Shown here: piece by piece, positions 24,642 to 35,439 of the stretch
Layout: each line of letters starts with the position of its first letter
Position numbering within the stretch: the stretch's first letter is position 1
Assembly (NCBI RefSeq): GCF_017591425.1
Contig: NW_024467104.1
Span: 62,001 to 126,000 of the forward strand
Reading direction: 5' to 3'
Source of the DNA: Ochotona curzoniae
Lineage: Eukaryota; Chordata; Mammalia; Lagomorpha; Ochotonidae
Length of the DNA: 64,000 nt
Position numbers and translations under genes: made by a program
Notes under the pieces: model-generated
Told to the model about the DNA's origin: nothing
The model's input: only the letters and a program-made list of their open reading frames with translations
Database searches by the model: none

Positions 24642-24979
24642 TTTTAAAAAATATTTATTTATTTTCATTTGAAATGTAGGTCATATTTATGGAGAGAAGA
24701 GACAGGGAAAGATACTCCATCAACTGGTCCACCCCGAAAATGGCTACAACAGCCATAACTTAGCTGATCCAAAGCCCGGAGCCAGGAGCTTCGTCTGAAG
24801 TCAGGAGCTTCCACCAGGTGCAGGGTCCCAAGGACTTGGGCCATCCTATCCTGCTTTCCTAGGCTGCAGGCAGAGAGCTGGAGAGGAAGTAGAGCAGCTA
24901 AGACACCAACTACAGCTCGTATGGAATCCTAGCACTTGCGAGGTGAGGATATGGGCATCGTGCCATTGTGCCAGACCCA
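24642..24979 (-). mobile_element. C-type SINE, diverged, minus strand
   Basis: A/T tail at 24642, TTTGAAATGTAGGTC, GCCCGGAGCCAGGAGCTTCGTC with a local duplication of the AGGAGCTTC word, GGTGCAGGGTCCCAAGGAC, and TGCCAGACCCAGAG at the 5' end. Confidence 0.85.
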
Positions 24980-24984
24980 GAGGG

Positions 24985-27070
24985 TATTTCTAAATGATAT
25001 TAGCATATATATATCTGAGTGTGCTAAGTGGAAAGACTTGGCCTTCATGTGTGTGACCATTAACAGTTGGTTGGGAGTTTGTAGAAAACATATACAGTAG
25101 ATGAATTAGTTTCTCATACTGAAGGTTGAGGGATTCTTGACTCCTGCTTTGGATACTGTTGGTCTTACATAGTGATGCCAGCTATGGGCCAGGACTTAGA
25201 TAGATACACTTTAGCTTTTAACTAAAGAGTCCACCCTGGTCCTCAGGCCCTTGGACTTGGGCTGAGTCATGTTAATAGAATTCCAGGTCTCCAATTTTCA
25301 GATAATTGGCAGTGGGACTTGGCCAACTACCCCAATAAATCCCCCTGCATTTACTTATAAATTTAATCTGGTTGATTCTTTCGGAGAACTCGCTGCAAAC
25401 TCACTTTGAGGGGTGGTATTAACCACTCTGTAATGGATACAACGATATTCTGTGAGAACACTTGTATAGAAATACTTAGAAGTAATGCTTTACTATCCCT
25501 CAAGTATAGCTCTTGAGAATCAGGAGATTCATAGCTTTGTTCCAATGCAAGTACTAGCATCACTGTCTGAATCAAAGACATAACAACCCAGCTCAAAGGC
25601 AGTCAGGGAAATCATGAGCTTTCTCTTCTTACTGAGTCTCTGTTACCATCAAACATTGAGAAAACGAGGTCAGGCTATCCTCATGGAGGAGAACAACCAG
25701 TTTATCACATCTATCAACTCCACTGTTGGTATTCTCCAGAATCACAGCGACAGACACACTCAGTGTGGGAGATCACCCTTGGATTTCTTTCGGCTTAGTC
25801 TTTACAAAAGATCACAGGCACATGGCACACCATGTTCCCTGGGGAACCCTGAGAAAATGGTTTGGCTCATCAAGACCTCAACTGGCCTATTCACTGATCA
25901 TGCAGGTGAGAGCGGTGGGCTGGACCCAAGTCTCTCTTCTCTGTCCTTGGATGAATTGTGTTGGGATTTCCTTGATAAGCAATTCAAAGAAGTCAAATGC
26001 GACCCACAGCCTATCTGCCAGCCATATGTAGTGAATGTGACCTGAGACCTTCCAGTTTGTGTGCTGTATGTGACTCACGGTTTGTCTTTTATGTCTTCTT
26101 CAAGCTGGTTGTGTAGCCTTCTGAGCACGTATGGCAATTTCCCAGTACCACCGTCAAATACCATATGAACACAGCAGAAGTAATCTGCTTTGATAGGCCT
26201 ATCATAGTTATAGTTACTTTAATACAACTTGAAAGGTAAATTGGTTTGGAGCAGTTTCATTAGCAGTCCCATTAGCATCCACACGCAATTTTATTGGAAC
26301 ACTCAAATATTAATAAAAATGTCATATTTCATCTGTTAAAGTCCTTTTGTTTTGGGATCCCAGGGATTAAGAATCTTGTTCAAATTGTTCGAAAAATACT
26401 ATCATAATGGTTTTAGAAACAAAAGCTTGGGTTTTGGAACAACCACAAAATAGATTAGAATATGGGGTTGTTCACCTTCAACGTTTTTGATCTGAGATAC
26501 ATTTATTGGCAACTGGCATCCTTGTTTTTTCATCAATAGGATGACAATGATAATAGCCACCATGCCAGCTACTGCAATAGTTAATTAGGGCAACATGCAG
26601 GTAAACAGCTACTACAGCCCTATGGACAAGCACAGGACTTTAATGGGCTTAAATTTAGGAGTGTGTATACATGCACATGTGTCAAAAAGTTCATGAAGAA
26701 GATGAAATGCCAAGAAAAATTTCCTTTCACAAAAATATTTTGAAACATATGCATATGAAAAATCTCCAAATATTTAGAACATAGAGAATATGTCTATACA
26801 TCTTTTTCATGTTTCTATAAACTGTGGAAAGAAGTCACAGTACAGCAATATACAGAGAAACGTTTAACCACATACTAAGCTCCAATAAGTCTCCTCAAGA
26901 ATTTGGAGGCCTGCATATTTTATTTCTAGAAATTCCAGAAGGAGCTCTCTATGTTAATTATTTGGTCAACACAATTATTTATATTATTCAGTATTTGCAT
27001 TTAGGTTATATGTGTTGTGAAATGTATTTAAATGTGCTAATTCTCATAATTAATCCTTATTAGTTAAGGA
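24985..27070. other. No gene recognised
   Basis: About 2 kb with two overlapping open frames near 25614-26045 and one opposite at 25363-25596; none has recognisable motifs and codon patterns look non-coding. It is flanked by repeats. The end at 27075-27195 resembles OR upstream DNA (separate entry). Confidence 0.45.
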
Positions 27071-27079
27071 GGTATCTCA

Positions 27080-27195
27080 TGACAAAAACATGGTGCCTGG
27101 TATCAGAAAACTGAATACTTCAAATAGCATAATGTTTATGAGAAATATTTTTCAATATCAAATTACAGAAATTATATTTACCTGTCAATTTTAAT
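27080..27195 (-). other. Possible remnant of a third OR-type upstream region
   Basis: AAAACATGGTGCCTGGTATCAG (27086-27107) resembles ACATGGTGTCTGGCTTCAG upstream of OR-2 (17028) and GCACAGTGCCTAGTTTCAG upstream of OR-3 (33311). A donor-like TTTACCTGTC on the plus strand follows at about the right distance (27176). There is no receptor frame next to it; 27235 onward is repeat. Confidence 0.25.
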
Positions 27196-27237
27196 ATAAT
27201 TGGAGATTCATTTCCAAATAAGTTTCTTGGTCTTTGA

Positions 27238-27535
27238 AAAAAATTTATTTATTTTTACTGCCAAGTCAGATATACAGAGAGGGGGAGAGACAGAAAGATC
27301 TGTCTGCTGGTTCACTCCCCAAGTGGTCACAACAGACCAGCTGGAGCTGAACTGACCCAAAACCAGGAGTCAGGAGCTTCTTTTGGGTTTCCCACATAGG
27401 TGCAGGGTCTTAAAGACTGGCCACAGGCAGGGAGCTGGATGGGAAGTAGGGCTGCCGGGATACAAACTGATGCCCATATGGGATCCCGCTGTGTGCAAGG
27501 TAAGGACTTTATCCACTAGGCTACTGTGTCAGGAC
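27238..27535 (-). mobile_element. C-type SINE, minus strand, internally deleted
   Basis: AAGTCAGATATACAGAGAGG, CCAAGTGGTCACAACAG, ACCAGGAGTCAGGAGC and CATATGGGATCCCGCTGTG. A deletion between GGGTCTTAAAGACT and GGCCACAGGCAGGGAG removes part of the middle. Confidence 0.88.
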
Positions 27536-27574
27536 TCAGTTTATTGGTACTGAAGAAAGAAGGAAAGATGAAAA

Positions 27575-28860
27575 GGTGTAAAAGTTCATCTCGAAATACA
27601 AGAGACCATAAACGGCCAAAGCTATCCTGAAGAATAATGATAAAGCTGAAGGAATCATACTACAGGGCAATGGTCATCAAAACAGTCTGGCACAAAGACA
27701 GAGAAGCTCAGTGGAGCAGCAGAGAAACCCCCAAAGTGAGCCCATGTACACACAGCCACCTACTCTTTAATAAGAGAACTGAAAATAGTCCAGGGGAAAA
27801 AAGTTGGCCTCTTCAACAAAAGCTGTTAGAGCAATTGGATAGCAGCATGTAGAGATTAGAAGCCAGAGCCACCCCGCTTCCCCGCCACCTTATATAAAAA
27901 TCAGCTCTAAATAGATCAAGATCTTAAATCTGCACCCAGAAACCATAAAACTATTAGAGGAAAGCATAGAAATCACATTACAAGATATAGGCATCAGTAA
28001 TGACTTAGAAAAGTCACCAAAAGCATAGGTTATGAAAGTTCAAAGCTTCTATATGGCAAAAGAAATGATCAACAAAGAAGCAACCAAGAGAATGGGAGAA
28101 AATCTTTGCCCACTACAGAAGGGGACTAATATCCAGGATTAAAGAAAAGTTTCAGCGACTCAACAACAGCAAAACACACAACCCTGTTAAGAAACGGACA
28201 AAGCCAAAGATCAGGAATTTTTCTCTTATCGTTGTTGTTTTCAATTATACAGTTTGTAAGTATATAGCTTCCTCCACCCCTTCATTTCTTCCAGCATTTT
28301 TCAAAAGAACAAATTCAAATGACTAATAGACATATGAAAAATTACTGAGACTTCATAGCTATTAGGGACATACAAATAAAAACTACATTACAATTCCACT
28401 TGGCTCCAGTGAGATTAGTCTACAGTCAGAAATATTATAGCTACCCCCGCTGGCTTGCATATGTGGAGAAAGGTATCCTATTGCACTGCTGGTGGGAGTA
28501 CAGACTAGTGCAGACACTATGGACATCAGTACGGAGAGTTCTAAGACAACTGAAAACTGATGTAACGTATGACCCAACTATCCCACTCCTGGCCCTAATG
28601 TAGTGAAATCTGCATGTGAGAAAGTGACCTGCAATCCTATATAGTCAACACAATCCACAATAGCAAAGACATGGAAACAATGCAGATGGCTGTTCAAAGA
28701 TGAATGGAATATTACCCAGCCATTGAAAAGAGTGAAAGTGTACCATTCGAAAAAAAAAGAATAGGTTCCATCTGGAGACCATTATGCTCAGTGAAATAAG
28801 TCAGTACCAAAAGGATAAATATCATACTGTTTCTAATATAAGACAAAGTTCATACAAAAT
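27575..28860 (+). mobile_element. Decayed L1 ORF2 3' half, plus strand
   Basis: Degraded ORF2: a frame at 27637 encodes a form of the YYRAMVIKTVWHKDR segment, 28440-28600 the cysteine-rich LLHCWW region, and 28770-28830 the terminal part (ATTATGCTCAGTGAAATAAG). An unrelated stretch at about 28215-28300 interrupts it. Confidence 0.75.
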
Positions 28861-29508
28861 ATGATCTTCCTTTTCCCTCTTGCTAGCATCCATCTTAGTA
28901 TTATTTACTTTTTTATAATCTCAATGTCCACTATGTTACCACTTGTAACACCATTTTATAATTTTCATTTATTTCTTCTGGACCTTTAAGTGGAGTGTAA
29001 ATCTTGAGCAGGAAGTGTTTGAGTTGCTCTTTATTCACCACTGAAATGCTCCTGAAACATTTTTGGAGGTTCATATATATTTTTGATTAATAAATAGAGA
29101 TTTAAAAGATTGGAATAGAAAATAATTATCCAGGTATGGCTTTTTAAAAATTGTTGGAGGTGTTTATTTTTGTTGTCAGTATTAAATCATTATATGGTAT
29201 AGAGCAAACTAATGAACAGATACATTAGATAATCATTACACATTCACAAGAGAGTGAAGTCTTATTGACAGCAGGCAAGATACTACAGTGAAGTATTCGC
29301 TCAGACAGTAGAGAACTCAGTTCCACATTCTTCTGTCTCTTCAGGTTGGGCAGTAATGAAAGGTAGTCACAGTGTCACAGTGAGGTCCAGCTAGAATTCT
29401 TCCTAGAGTCAGATAAATGGAGCAAAAAAATTCCATAGTCTGCAGCAGTCTTCAATACCATGTTTCTGTTTCATTGTCTTCACCTTCATGAACTTTTCTT
29501 CACCATGA
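28861..29508. other. No gene recognised
   Basis: AT-rich intergenic DNA after the L1. Nothing recognisable on either strand. Confidence 0.5.
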
Positions 29509-29510
29509 AG

Positions 29511-29833
29511 TATTTTTTTAAAATATTTTTTTAAATTGGAAAGGCAGAGATTAGGAGAGACAGAGAGGAAGATCTTCCATCTGATGATTCACACCCCATG
29601 TAACTGCAACAGCTGGTGCTGAGCTAATCTGAAGCGAGGAGTCTACAACCTCTTCTAGGTCTCCTGCACTGGTGCAGGGTCCCAAGGACTTAGGCTGTTT
29701 TTGATTGCTTTCTCAGGCCACAGGCAGGGAGCTGGGTGGGAAGCATGGCCGCCAGGATTAGAATCAGTGCTCGCATGGGATTCGGGTGCGTACAAGGTGA
29801 AGACTTTAGCTGTTAAGCTACCGTGCCAGGCCC
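29511..29833 (-). mobile_element. C-type SINE, minus strand
   Basis: AAATTGGAAAGGCAGAGATT, GGAAGATCTTCCATCTGATG, GTGCAGGGTCCCAAGGAC, GGCCACAGGCAGGGAGCTGG and a TACCGTGCCAGGCCC 5' end. Full-length and moderately diverged. DNA from 29834 to 30570 shows nothing further. Confidence 0.9.
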
Positions 29834-30570
29834 ACCAAGCCATATTTATTTATGCATGAGACAATTTGGTACCTTGAAGGAAGTATGAACATCTATGAGA
29901 TACATATCTCATATAGTATCAATCTGTACTTATTCATGGAAATTTCTGTGATACATTCACATAGTATTGAATTTTAGTCATCAGTTTTTTTTAACATATT
30001 ATAAAACATGAGCAACAAAAATCATCCTGAAGTTTACAAGGTTCAAATCAAAGCTATAGCATACAAACTTAATTACCTACCCAATCAGAAATCAAATGGT
30101 CTACTTCTTTTGTAGCACTGAAGTACATACCATAATATAACAATGAAAATATGACCATCAGTTGTGATTATCAAAATAAAGAGTAATTAAAAAATGACTT
30201 TTAGTACAGACAAGGAACTGACATATACAGTGTGTGCAGCAGAAGTCCTGTATTTGTTGATTAGCAAAATTATCTTGTCCGTCTCATTGTTGCCTGACAG
30301 AATGCCACACCATTAAGCATATGGCCTGGAAATGCAGTCACGTTCTTGTTACTGAGCTTCCATATATTGACCTGATGACTTAATTGTTCTGCCAACATCT
30401 TCATCTACAAGATGGGCTGACAACATTTAACTCCTGGGGATTCTGTAAATATTACTGTCTAGTTTCTTGATACAAATGTCTTTGTATCACATGTAACATG
30501 CATAAATTCATATTTGTCATTGAAACAGGCAAAATTTAAATTGCAATTTTGTGGAGTTTTACAAATATAT

Positions 30571-30868
30571 GACCGTTGGGTCCGACAGTGTGGAATGACT
30601 GGCTCTGTCTGTCAGTGCCAGCATCTCCTCTGGGTCCTGGTTCTAGACCTGGTTATGATCCAGCTCCCTGTATATTAGCTGGGAAAGCAGCAGGGGAAGG
30701 CTCAGTCCTTAGCCCCCTGCATCTATGAGGGGGACCTGGAAAAGCTTCTGGATCCTGGTTTAATATTGGCCCAGCTCTTGCAGTTGCAGCCGTTTTGGGA
30801 ATGAACCAGTGGTTAGAAGATGTCCTCTCTCTCTCTTTCTCTCTTTAAATCTTACCTTCAAAAAAAAA
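30571..30868 (+). mobile_element. C-type SINE, diverged, plus strand
   Basis: Altered 5' end, then CCAGCATCTCCTCTGGG, CAGCTCCCTGTATATTAGCTGG, AAAGCAGCAGGGGAAGG and a TCTCTCTCTCTTTCTC stretch before an A-run at 30860. Confidence 0.8.
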
Positions 30869-30976
30869 GTCTTTACAAAAAATCCCAAATATGACTATGG
30901 GCCTAGTTTAGGTTTTCTCTCTTCTTATAATTACTTATTTTTTTCTATGTGCAAAACTCCATTATGGTGGTATACT

Positions 30977-31004
30977 TTATTATTATTATTATTATTATTA
31001 TTAT
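30977..31004 (+). repeat. (TTA)n microsatellite
   Basis: Nine or so perfect TTA units, 75 bp downstream of the OR-3 stop codon. A similar ATT run lies at 43158-43184. Confidence 0.95.
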
Positions 31005-31081
31005 CATTCAAGTATTACTAGTTAGGCTCATCCAGAATCTTTCTCTCCCTTGGTTAAATACACAGTGGACTCCAGGCATAT

Positions 31082-32011
31082 TTATTTATCACTTAATATA
31101 GATTGTATTCCACACAATTTCATAATGGCATTTATCATCTGAGCATTTCTCAAGGTGTAGATTAGCGGATTCAGCGTAGGAGTTATCATAGTATAGAATA
31201 TAGCCACTGCTTTATCAATAGGTAAAGTAGCCGCTGGCCTCATGTACACAAATATGCAGGGAACAAAGAATAAGACAACCACTGTGATGTGGGAAATGCA
31301 AGTGGACAGGGCTTTCCGCCGGCCTTCCAAGCTGTGGGTCCTTAGGGAGTGCAGAATGACCACATAGGAAACCAGCAGGAGAAGGAAGTTTAACAGACAG
31401 ATGAATCCACTGTTGGCAGCCACAAAAAGTCCAAGAGTATGGGTGTCAGTACAGGCAAGATTGAGCAATGGGTTTAGATCACACATAAAGTGGTCTATGA
31501 TATTAGGACCACAGAAGGGTAACTGGATGATGAAAAACATTTGTATGATTGCATGAAGAAAGCCACCCGCCCAGGACACCCCTACAAGGAGGCCACACAC
31601 CCTTCGGTTCATGATGGTTGTATAGTGCAAGGGCTTACAAATGGCTACATAGCGGTCATAGGCCATCACTGTAAGTAGGATGACCTCAGCTCCGCCAAAG
31701 AAATGTTCCCCAAAAACTTGTGTCATACATCCGTTGAACCCGATGGTCTTCCTTTCATGGAGGGAATCTGTGATCAGCTTTGGGGTGTTGACGGAGGAAT
31801 AGCAGGCATCAATGAAGGAGAGATAGGCCAGGAAGAAGTACATGGGGGACCTCAGAAGTGGACTGCTGATGATAGTGACCACAATGAGCATGTTTCCTGT
31901 GATACAGACAATGTAGATGATGAAAAACACAGCAAATACGATTTTCTGCATCTTTGGATTCTCTGTAAGCCCCAGGAGAATAAACTCTGTCACATTGTTC
32001 TTGTTCCCCAT
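31082..32011 (-). CDS. OR4C: Olfactory receptor OR-3, subfamily 4C (OR4C13-like), intact
   Basis: A complete class II odorant receptor on the minus strand. The frame has two possible starts: an outer ATG at 32020 (312 residues, MQYM...) and an inner ATG at 32011 giving 309 residues that begin [11 protein letters not shown] choose the inner one because it aligns with the OR-2 start and keeps the NVT site at residues 6-8. [14 protein letters not shown], the conserved Cys of the TM3 border, [19 protein letters not shown] and the TM7 NPLIY motif are present; TM7 reads PTLNPLIY, where OR-2 has PMLNPLIY. About 28 residues differ from OR-2, concentrated in TM1-TM2, around TM4 and at the C-terminal tail. 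Acceptor, candidate upstream exon and candidate promoter motif are all placed as in OR-2. Ligand unknown. Confidence 0.95.
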   Translation of the reverse strand: MGNKNNVTEFILLGLTENPKMQKIVFAVFFIIYIVCITGNMLIVVTIISSPLLRSPMYFFLAYLSFIDACYSSVNTPKLITDSLHERKTIGFNGCMTQVFGEHFFGGAEVILLTVMAYDRYVAICKPLHYTTIMNRRVCGLLVGVSWAGGFLHAIIQMFFIIQLPFCGPNIIDHFMCDLNPLLNLACTDTHTLGLFVAANSGFICLLNFLLLLVSYVVILHSLRTHSLEGRRKALSTCISHITVVVLFFVPCIFVYMRPAATLPIDKAVAIFYTMITPTLNPLIYTLRNAQMINAIMKLCGIQSILSDK

Positions 32012-32035
32012 GTATTGCATATGAAGTTAATAATA

Positions 32036-32060
32036 TCTGAGAAAAGAATTATGGAGGTAT
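32036..32060 (-). other. Putative 3' splice acceptor of the OR-3 coding exon
   Basis: On the minus strand ATTCTTTTCTCAG ends with the AG at 32038-32037, so the coding exon would begin at 32036, 25 bases before the preferred ATG at 32011 and 16 before the outer ATG. It corresponds to the OR-2 site. Use is inferred. Confidence 0.5.
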
Positions 32061-32704
32061 CCTTGATTTTCACTTTTCTATAGTATTAAACAATAAATTC
32101 CTGGATCTTATTATCTTATGAAATTATTGTGAATTTCTCTTAGAGATAAGAAAGTTTTGAGTTTTTGAAGATAACTCACGTTTTCTTCTGATTAAGACTT
32201 TCAACAGTAGAGACACAAGGAACTGTTGTAAATCCATGAAGAGGTTGGCCCGCTCTGAACATGTGAGGTGACTTGAGTGTTTTAACTTAATATAGAGGAT
32301 TTTACACACAGGGATAACAACTCCTGAAAGCAGAGGTAGAAACTTTATTTGAAGTTAATAGATTTACACTTCAATTAATAAAGAAATGAGTAACACTGGT
32401 AGATAACTTAGAATGTGAATTGGAGGGTGAGGTGGCGTGCGGAAGGGGTATTGTCTTGTTATAGTTTTTGGAATTTTCTTTTAGTATCTTGAATAAAACA
32501 GGGTGAAGTTCACTAAGGGAATGAAGAGCTAAGAAATTTCAACGGAAAGGTTAAAGGAGTTACATAAAAGGGGATTTGATAATTGGAATGTAAAGAGAGG
32601 ATATAAGACCTGCTGTAAAAGAATCAATAATTGCAATCATCTAAATCCAATTATGTCTGCAACAGCCAATATTGTGCATCTTTTAGTATTAATGATGAGT
32701 TTCT

Positions 32705-32860
32705 ATGTACATTGCATGTTATTAAGTGGTTTCTCCCTTTAGCCCATTTGGTACTTGAGGCACCTATGCATTTTGTATTAATTCCTCCACTTTATAGATG
32801 ACGTAGCCATTTTAGAGACTAATGTCCATAAAAATTTTAAGTATCAATAGCTATAATCTA
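32705..32860 (+). repeat. Possible MIR-type fragment in the OR-3 putative intron
   Basis: Weak resemblance to the MIR 3' half (TTAATTCCTCCACTTTATAGATGACG). It lies where the OR-2 intron carries its MIR-like stretch, so it may be the same ancestral insertion. Confidence 0.3.
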
Positions 32861-33514
32861 CATCAAGATAATAATGGCTATGATAAAAAATTATTGAATG
32901 CTTAATGTATTCCGAGTGGCTCCACAGAGTTTGATATGAAACTATGAAAATCAACTGATGTGTGTATGAAACCATTCACCCCAGTGCTGTGGGCACACAT
33001 AGGACTTTATATGTGTAGGTATGTACTCACCATAGAGGCAGGGAACATTTACAGTGGATAAACAACAGAGAGAAGCATTTAGTTCAGCAAACCCAGGGAA
33101 CATCATCTCTAACCTTGTTCTGCAAGAAGCCACAAGGATTCGTCTCACCCATAGTTACCAATTCCAGAAAGCATTGTCTGCATGAAGATCATCGGATCAT
33201 GCATATCATTCAGTACCTGTCGTTAGGTCATTTAGGCTGTGAAGTGTGTTCAGGTTTATTTTACTTTCATGGTCAATCTTGATTCTTACAGAAGGTGCCT
33301 GAAGGTGAATGCACAGTGCCTAGTTTCAGAGCTGAGCCTACACACACTGTTTAATCTCTAAAAGCCTCAAATTTCCGAAATTTCAAAGCATGTAAATGAT
33401 AGTGGCCAGTTTCTAGAAGTGGAGTAAGCATGAAAGATGCCATTACTACACATGAAAAATTTTGAAAATTAGACTATATGGAAAATAAGGCTCTTCAGTA
33501 AGTATCAACTCTAT

Positions 33515-33600
33515 GATAAACTCACCTTAGTAGTCTAAGATGCTTCTAATAATGTTTGCGTATTTTTCAGAAGCAACCCTGTGTTTAAATTTGGAAGAAA
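33515..33600 (-). other. Candidate 5' non-coding exon end and splice donor of OR-3
   Basis: Minus-strand 33530-33521 reads CTAAGGTGAG followed by TT, a strong 5' splice site with the intron starting at 33525. It is paired by sequence similarity with the OR-2 donor at 17226. Joined to the acceptor at 32037-32038 the intron would be about 1.49 kb. The exon's 5' end is unknown; the assignment is inference. Confidence 0.4.
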
Positions 33601-33956
33601 CCGAATACTTCACAGAGAGTTCAGATAATTATTTATCAAATCAGCAGTTGTGAAGCGGCATCATCAAAAGTCTGAATCTTACCATTGTAGCCCCAGATGT
33701 AGAAACACTTACACAGAAAACCTGGGGTTCGAATTTTGGATTTATTCGCTGAAAGTATAATGGAGAAATGCTATTGCAGGCAGGTAGTGGTTTCTGCTGG
33801 GGGAGCGGCAGAAAGTGCAGCTGAGACACGTTGAAATGAGTCAGTCGCAGCCACGGTAAGTCTTGCTCTGCAGATGCTGACTTCTAACCCTGCCTGGGTA
33901 TTTGAAGAAGTTCCCTCACAGATGTGGGCCCTTGGAGTGAGCACTTGACACTCCTC

Positions 33957-33973
33957 TCCCAGGGATCAATTAT
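33957..33973 (-). promoter_or_regulatory. Composite homeodomain / EBF(Olf-1)-like motif upstream of OR-3
   Basis: Read toward OR-3, the sequence is ATAATTGATCCCTGGGA: a TAATTG homeodomain-type site followed directly by the palindromic CCCTGGGA core of an EBF/Olf-1 site. OR promoters and enhancers are known to use LHX2-type homeodomain and EBF sites. The motif lies about 430 bp upstream of the candidate donor of OR-3, a reasonable place for a promoter. The homologous OR-2 stretch (about 17740-17754) keeps the TAATTA part but has a disrupted EBF half. Function is inferred from motif and position. Confidence 0.4.
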
Positions 33974-34087
33974 CTATTTTGATGAAAAGTTTTCATTTTA
34001 GGAGCAAATATTATGGAGATACATATTTGGACAAAAACTCCATTCTTGGGATTGGGAATTGGATTTCCTAGACCCAGCTCCTAAGTG

Positions 34088-34150
34088 AATGAGGTTTTTT
34101 TTTTTTGTTTTGTTTTTTTTTTTTTTTGCTTTTTTTGTTTGTTTTTAATG
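34088..34150 (-). repeat. Poly-T rich tract upstream of OR-3
   Basis: Long T runs broken by single G (TTTTTTTTTTGTTTTG pattern) at the edge of the duplicated OR-2/OR-3 upstream block. It looks like a retroposon tail without a body. DNA from 34151 to 34805 shows no recognisable feature. Confidence 0.6.
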
Positions 34151-34807
34151 GTGAGTTAAGAAACCTGAACACCATGTGAGTCTGAATGAGGCATAATTCC
34201 AGTGTGGGAATTCTGTTGTGATGTTCCTGTCGACTCATGCTATGGAAAGATGCTTTTGTCTTCCTAAAATTAGCATTTTTTTGGGGAGGGGAAGAGTGGT
34301 GGAAATTACTACTCTGGAGAGCCAGAACAGAAAGAGGACAAGATAAACATCAGCTCTTTCACAGTAACAGCCTCCCAAAACTCTTTAACACCATCTTCAT
34401 TGTATTGATCAGTGTTTGATAAAGTTAAATTGTATGTGGCTGCAGTATATAGTTAAATTTTATATATGTGCACATTATAAAATATTACCAAAAGTAAGAT
34501 AACTAATATTTTGGCGAACATAGTGTTGACATTATATTTTGTGTTGAGGAAATACTCTTAGTACACTTTTAAGTATTTATTGCACATTGTTAATATAGTC
34601 AGTTAGCTGTAGACTAGATCTTGAATACTTAACCAACATCTCTCTTTTCCCCATCAGCCCTTGGTAATCACCCAATATGATGTTCTCAATTCCCACAAAT
34701 AAATACAGTCATACAGTATTTGTTCTTTGTGCCTACCTTACTGCAATTGGCACAATGTGCTCTAGGTATATGCATGAATGCTGCTATGAATTACAGGATT
34801 TCTTTCT

Positions 34808-35062
34808 TTGTTTCTGTTTTGCATTTTTATTGTCATTATCTTCCACGATACCATTTTGTGGTATAGGCATTACTGCTACATCTTCCCTTCTTCCTTCCCT
34901 ATTATCTCTCCCCTCCAACATTTCCCCTGTATTAGTATAATAATACAGTCCTTCAGGAACAGTCACAAGTCCAGCATTCTGTTATTTAAGTATATCATGA
35001 CATTGTAGGTACAGGTAGTTCTGGCATCCTATTGTCAAGATATATGAGACAGTATTGTTGGG
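34808..35062 (-). mobile_element. L1 3' UTR copy, minus strand
   Basis: Same family as 8201, 38764 and 52688: CTTCCTTCCCTATTATCTCTCCCCTCC, then ATAATACAGTCC, CAGTCACAAGTCCAGCATTC and CATTGTAGGTACAGG. Confidence 0.7.
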
Positions 35063-35063
35063 A

Positions 35064-35327
35064 GTCCTAAAAACTCCATCCACTGGCTCACTGCCCTCCA
35101 ATGACTGCAATAGCCAGAGCTGGACCAGTCTTAAGCTGAGAGCAAGGAGCTTCTTTCTGGTCTCTCACAGGATCAGGATCCAGGAGCCTAAGTCTTGGTC
35201 CATCGTCTGCTTATTTCTCAGGAACTGGATCAAAAGCAGTGCAGCTAGGACTCAAACTGGTGTCCTTGTGGAATGCTAGAACCACTGCTGCAGGAATATT
35301 GTGCTATGCAACCATGCTGGCCCTATG
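35064..35327 (-). mobile_element. C-type SINE, diverged and truncated, minus strand
   Basis: AAAAACTCCATCCACTGGCTCAC, GAATAGCC-like text, GAGCAAGGAGCTTC, and GCAACCATGCTGGCCC at the 5' end. The tail half is lost at the junction with the L1. Confidence 0.75.
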
Positions 35328-35439
35328 GGTTTCTTTCTTTTTAAAGACAACCCCCACCCCCACACAAACACACACACACTTCTTTTAAATATATAATTAT
35401 GTATGATTATATGTGTTACATATAGATACATGTCTGTCA

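Noticed and set aside
25363..26045. Opposed open frames of 77, 143 and 101 codons as a small gene
   Set aside because: No recognisable motif, frames overlap each other, and no splice or promoter context that could be defended.
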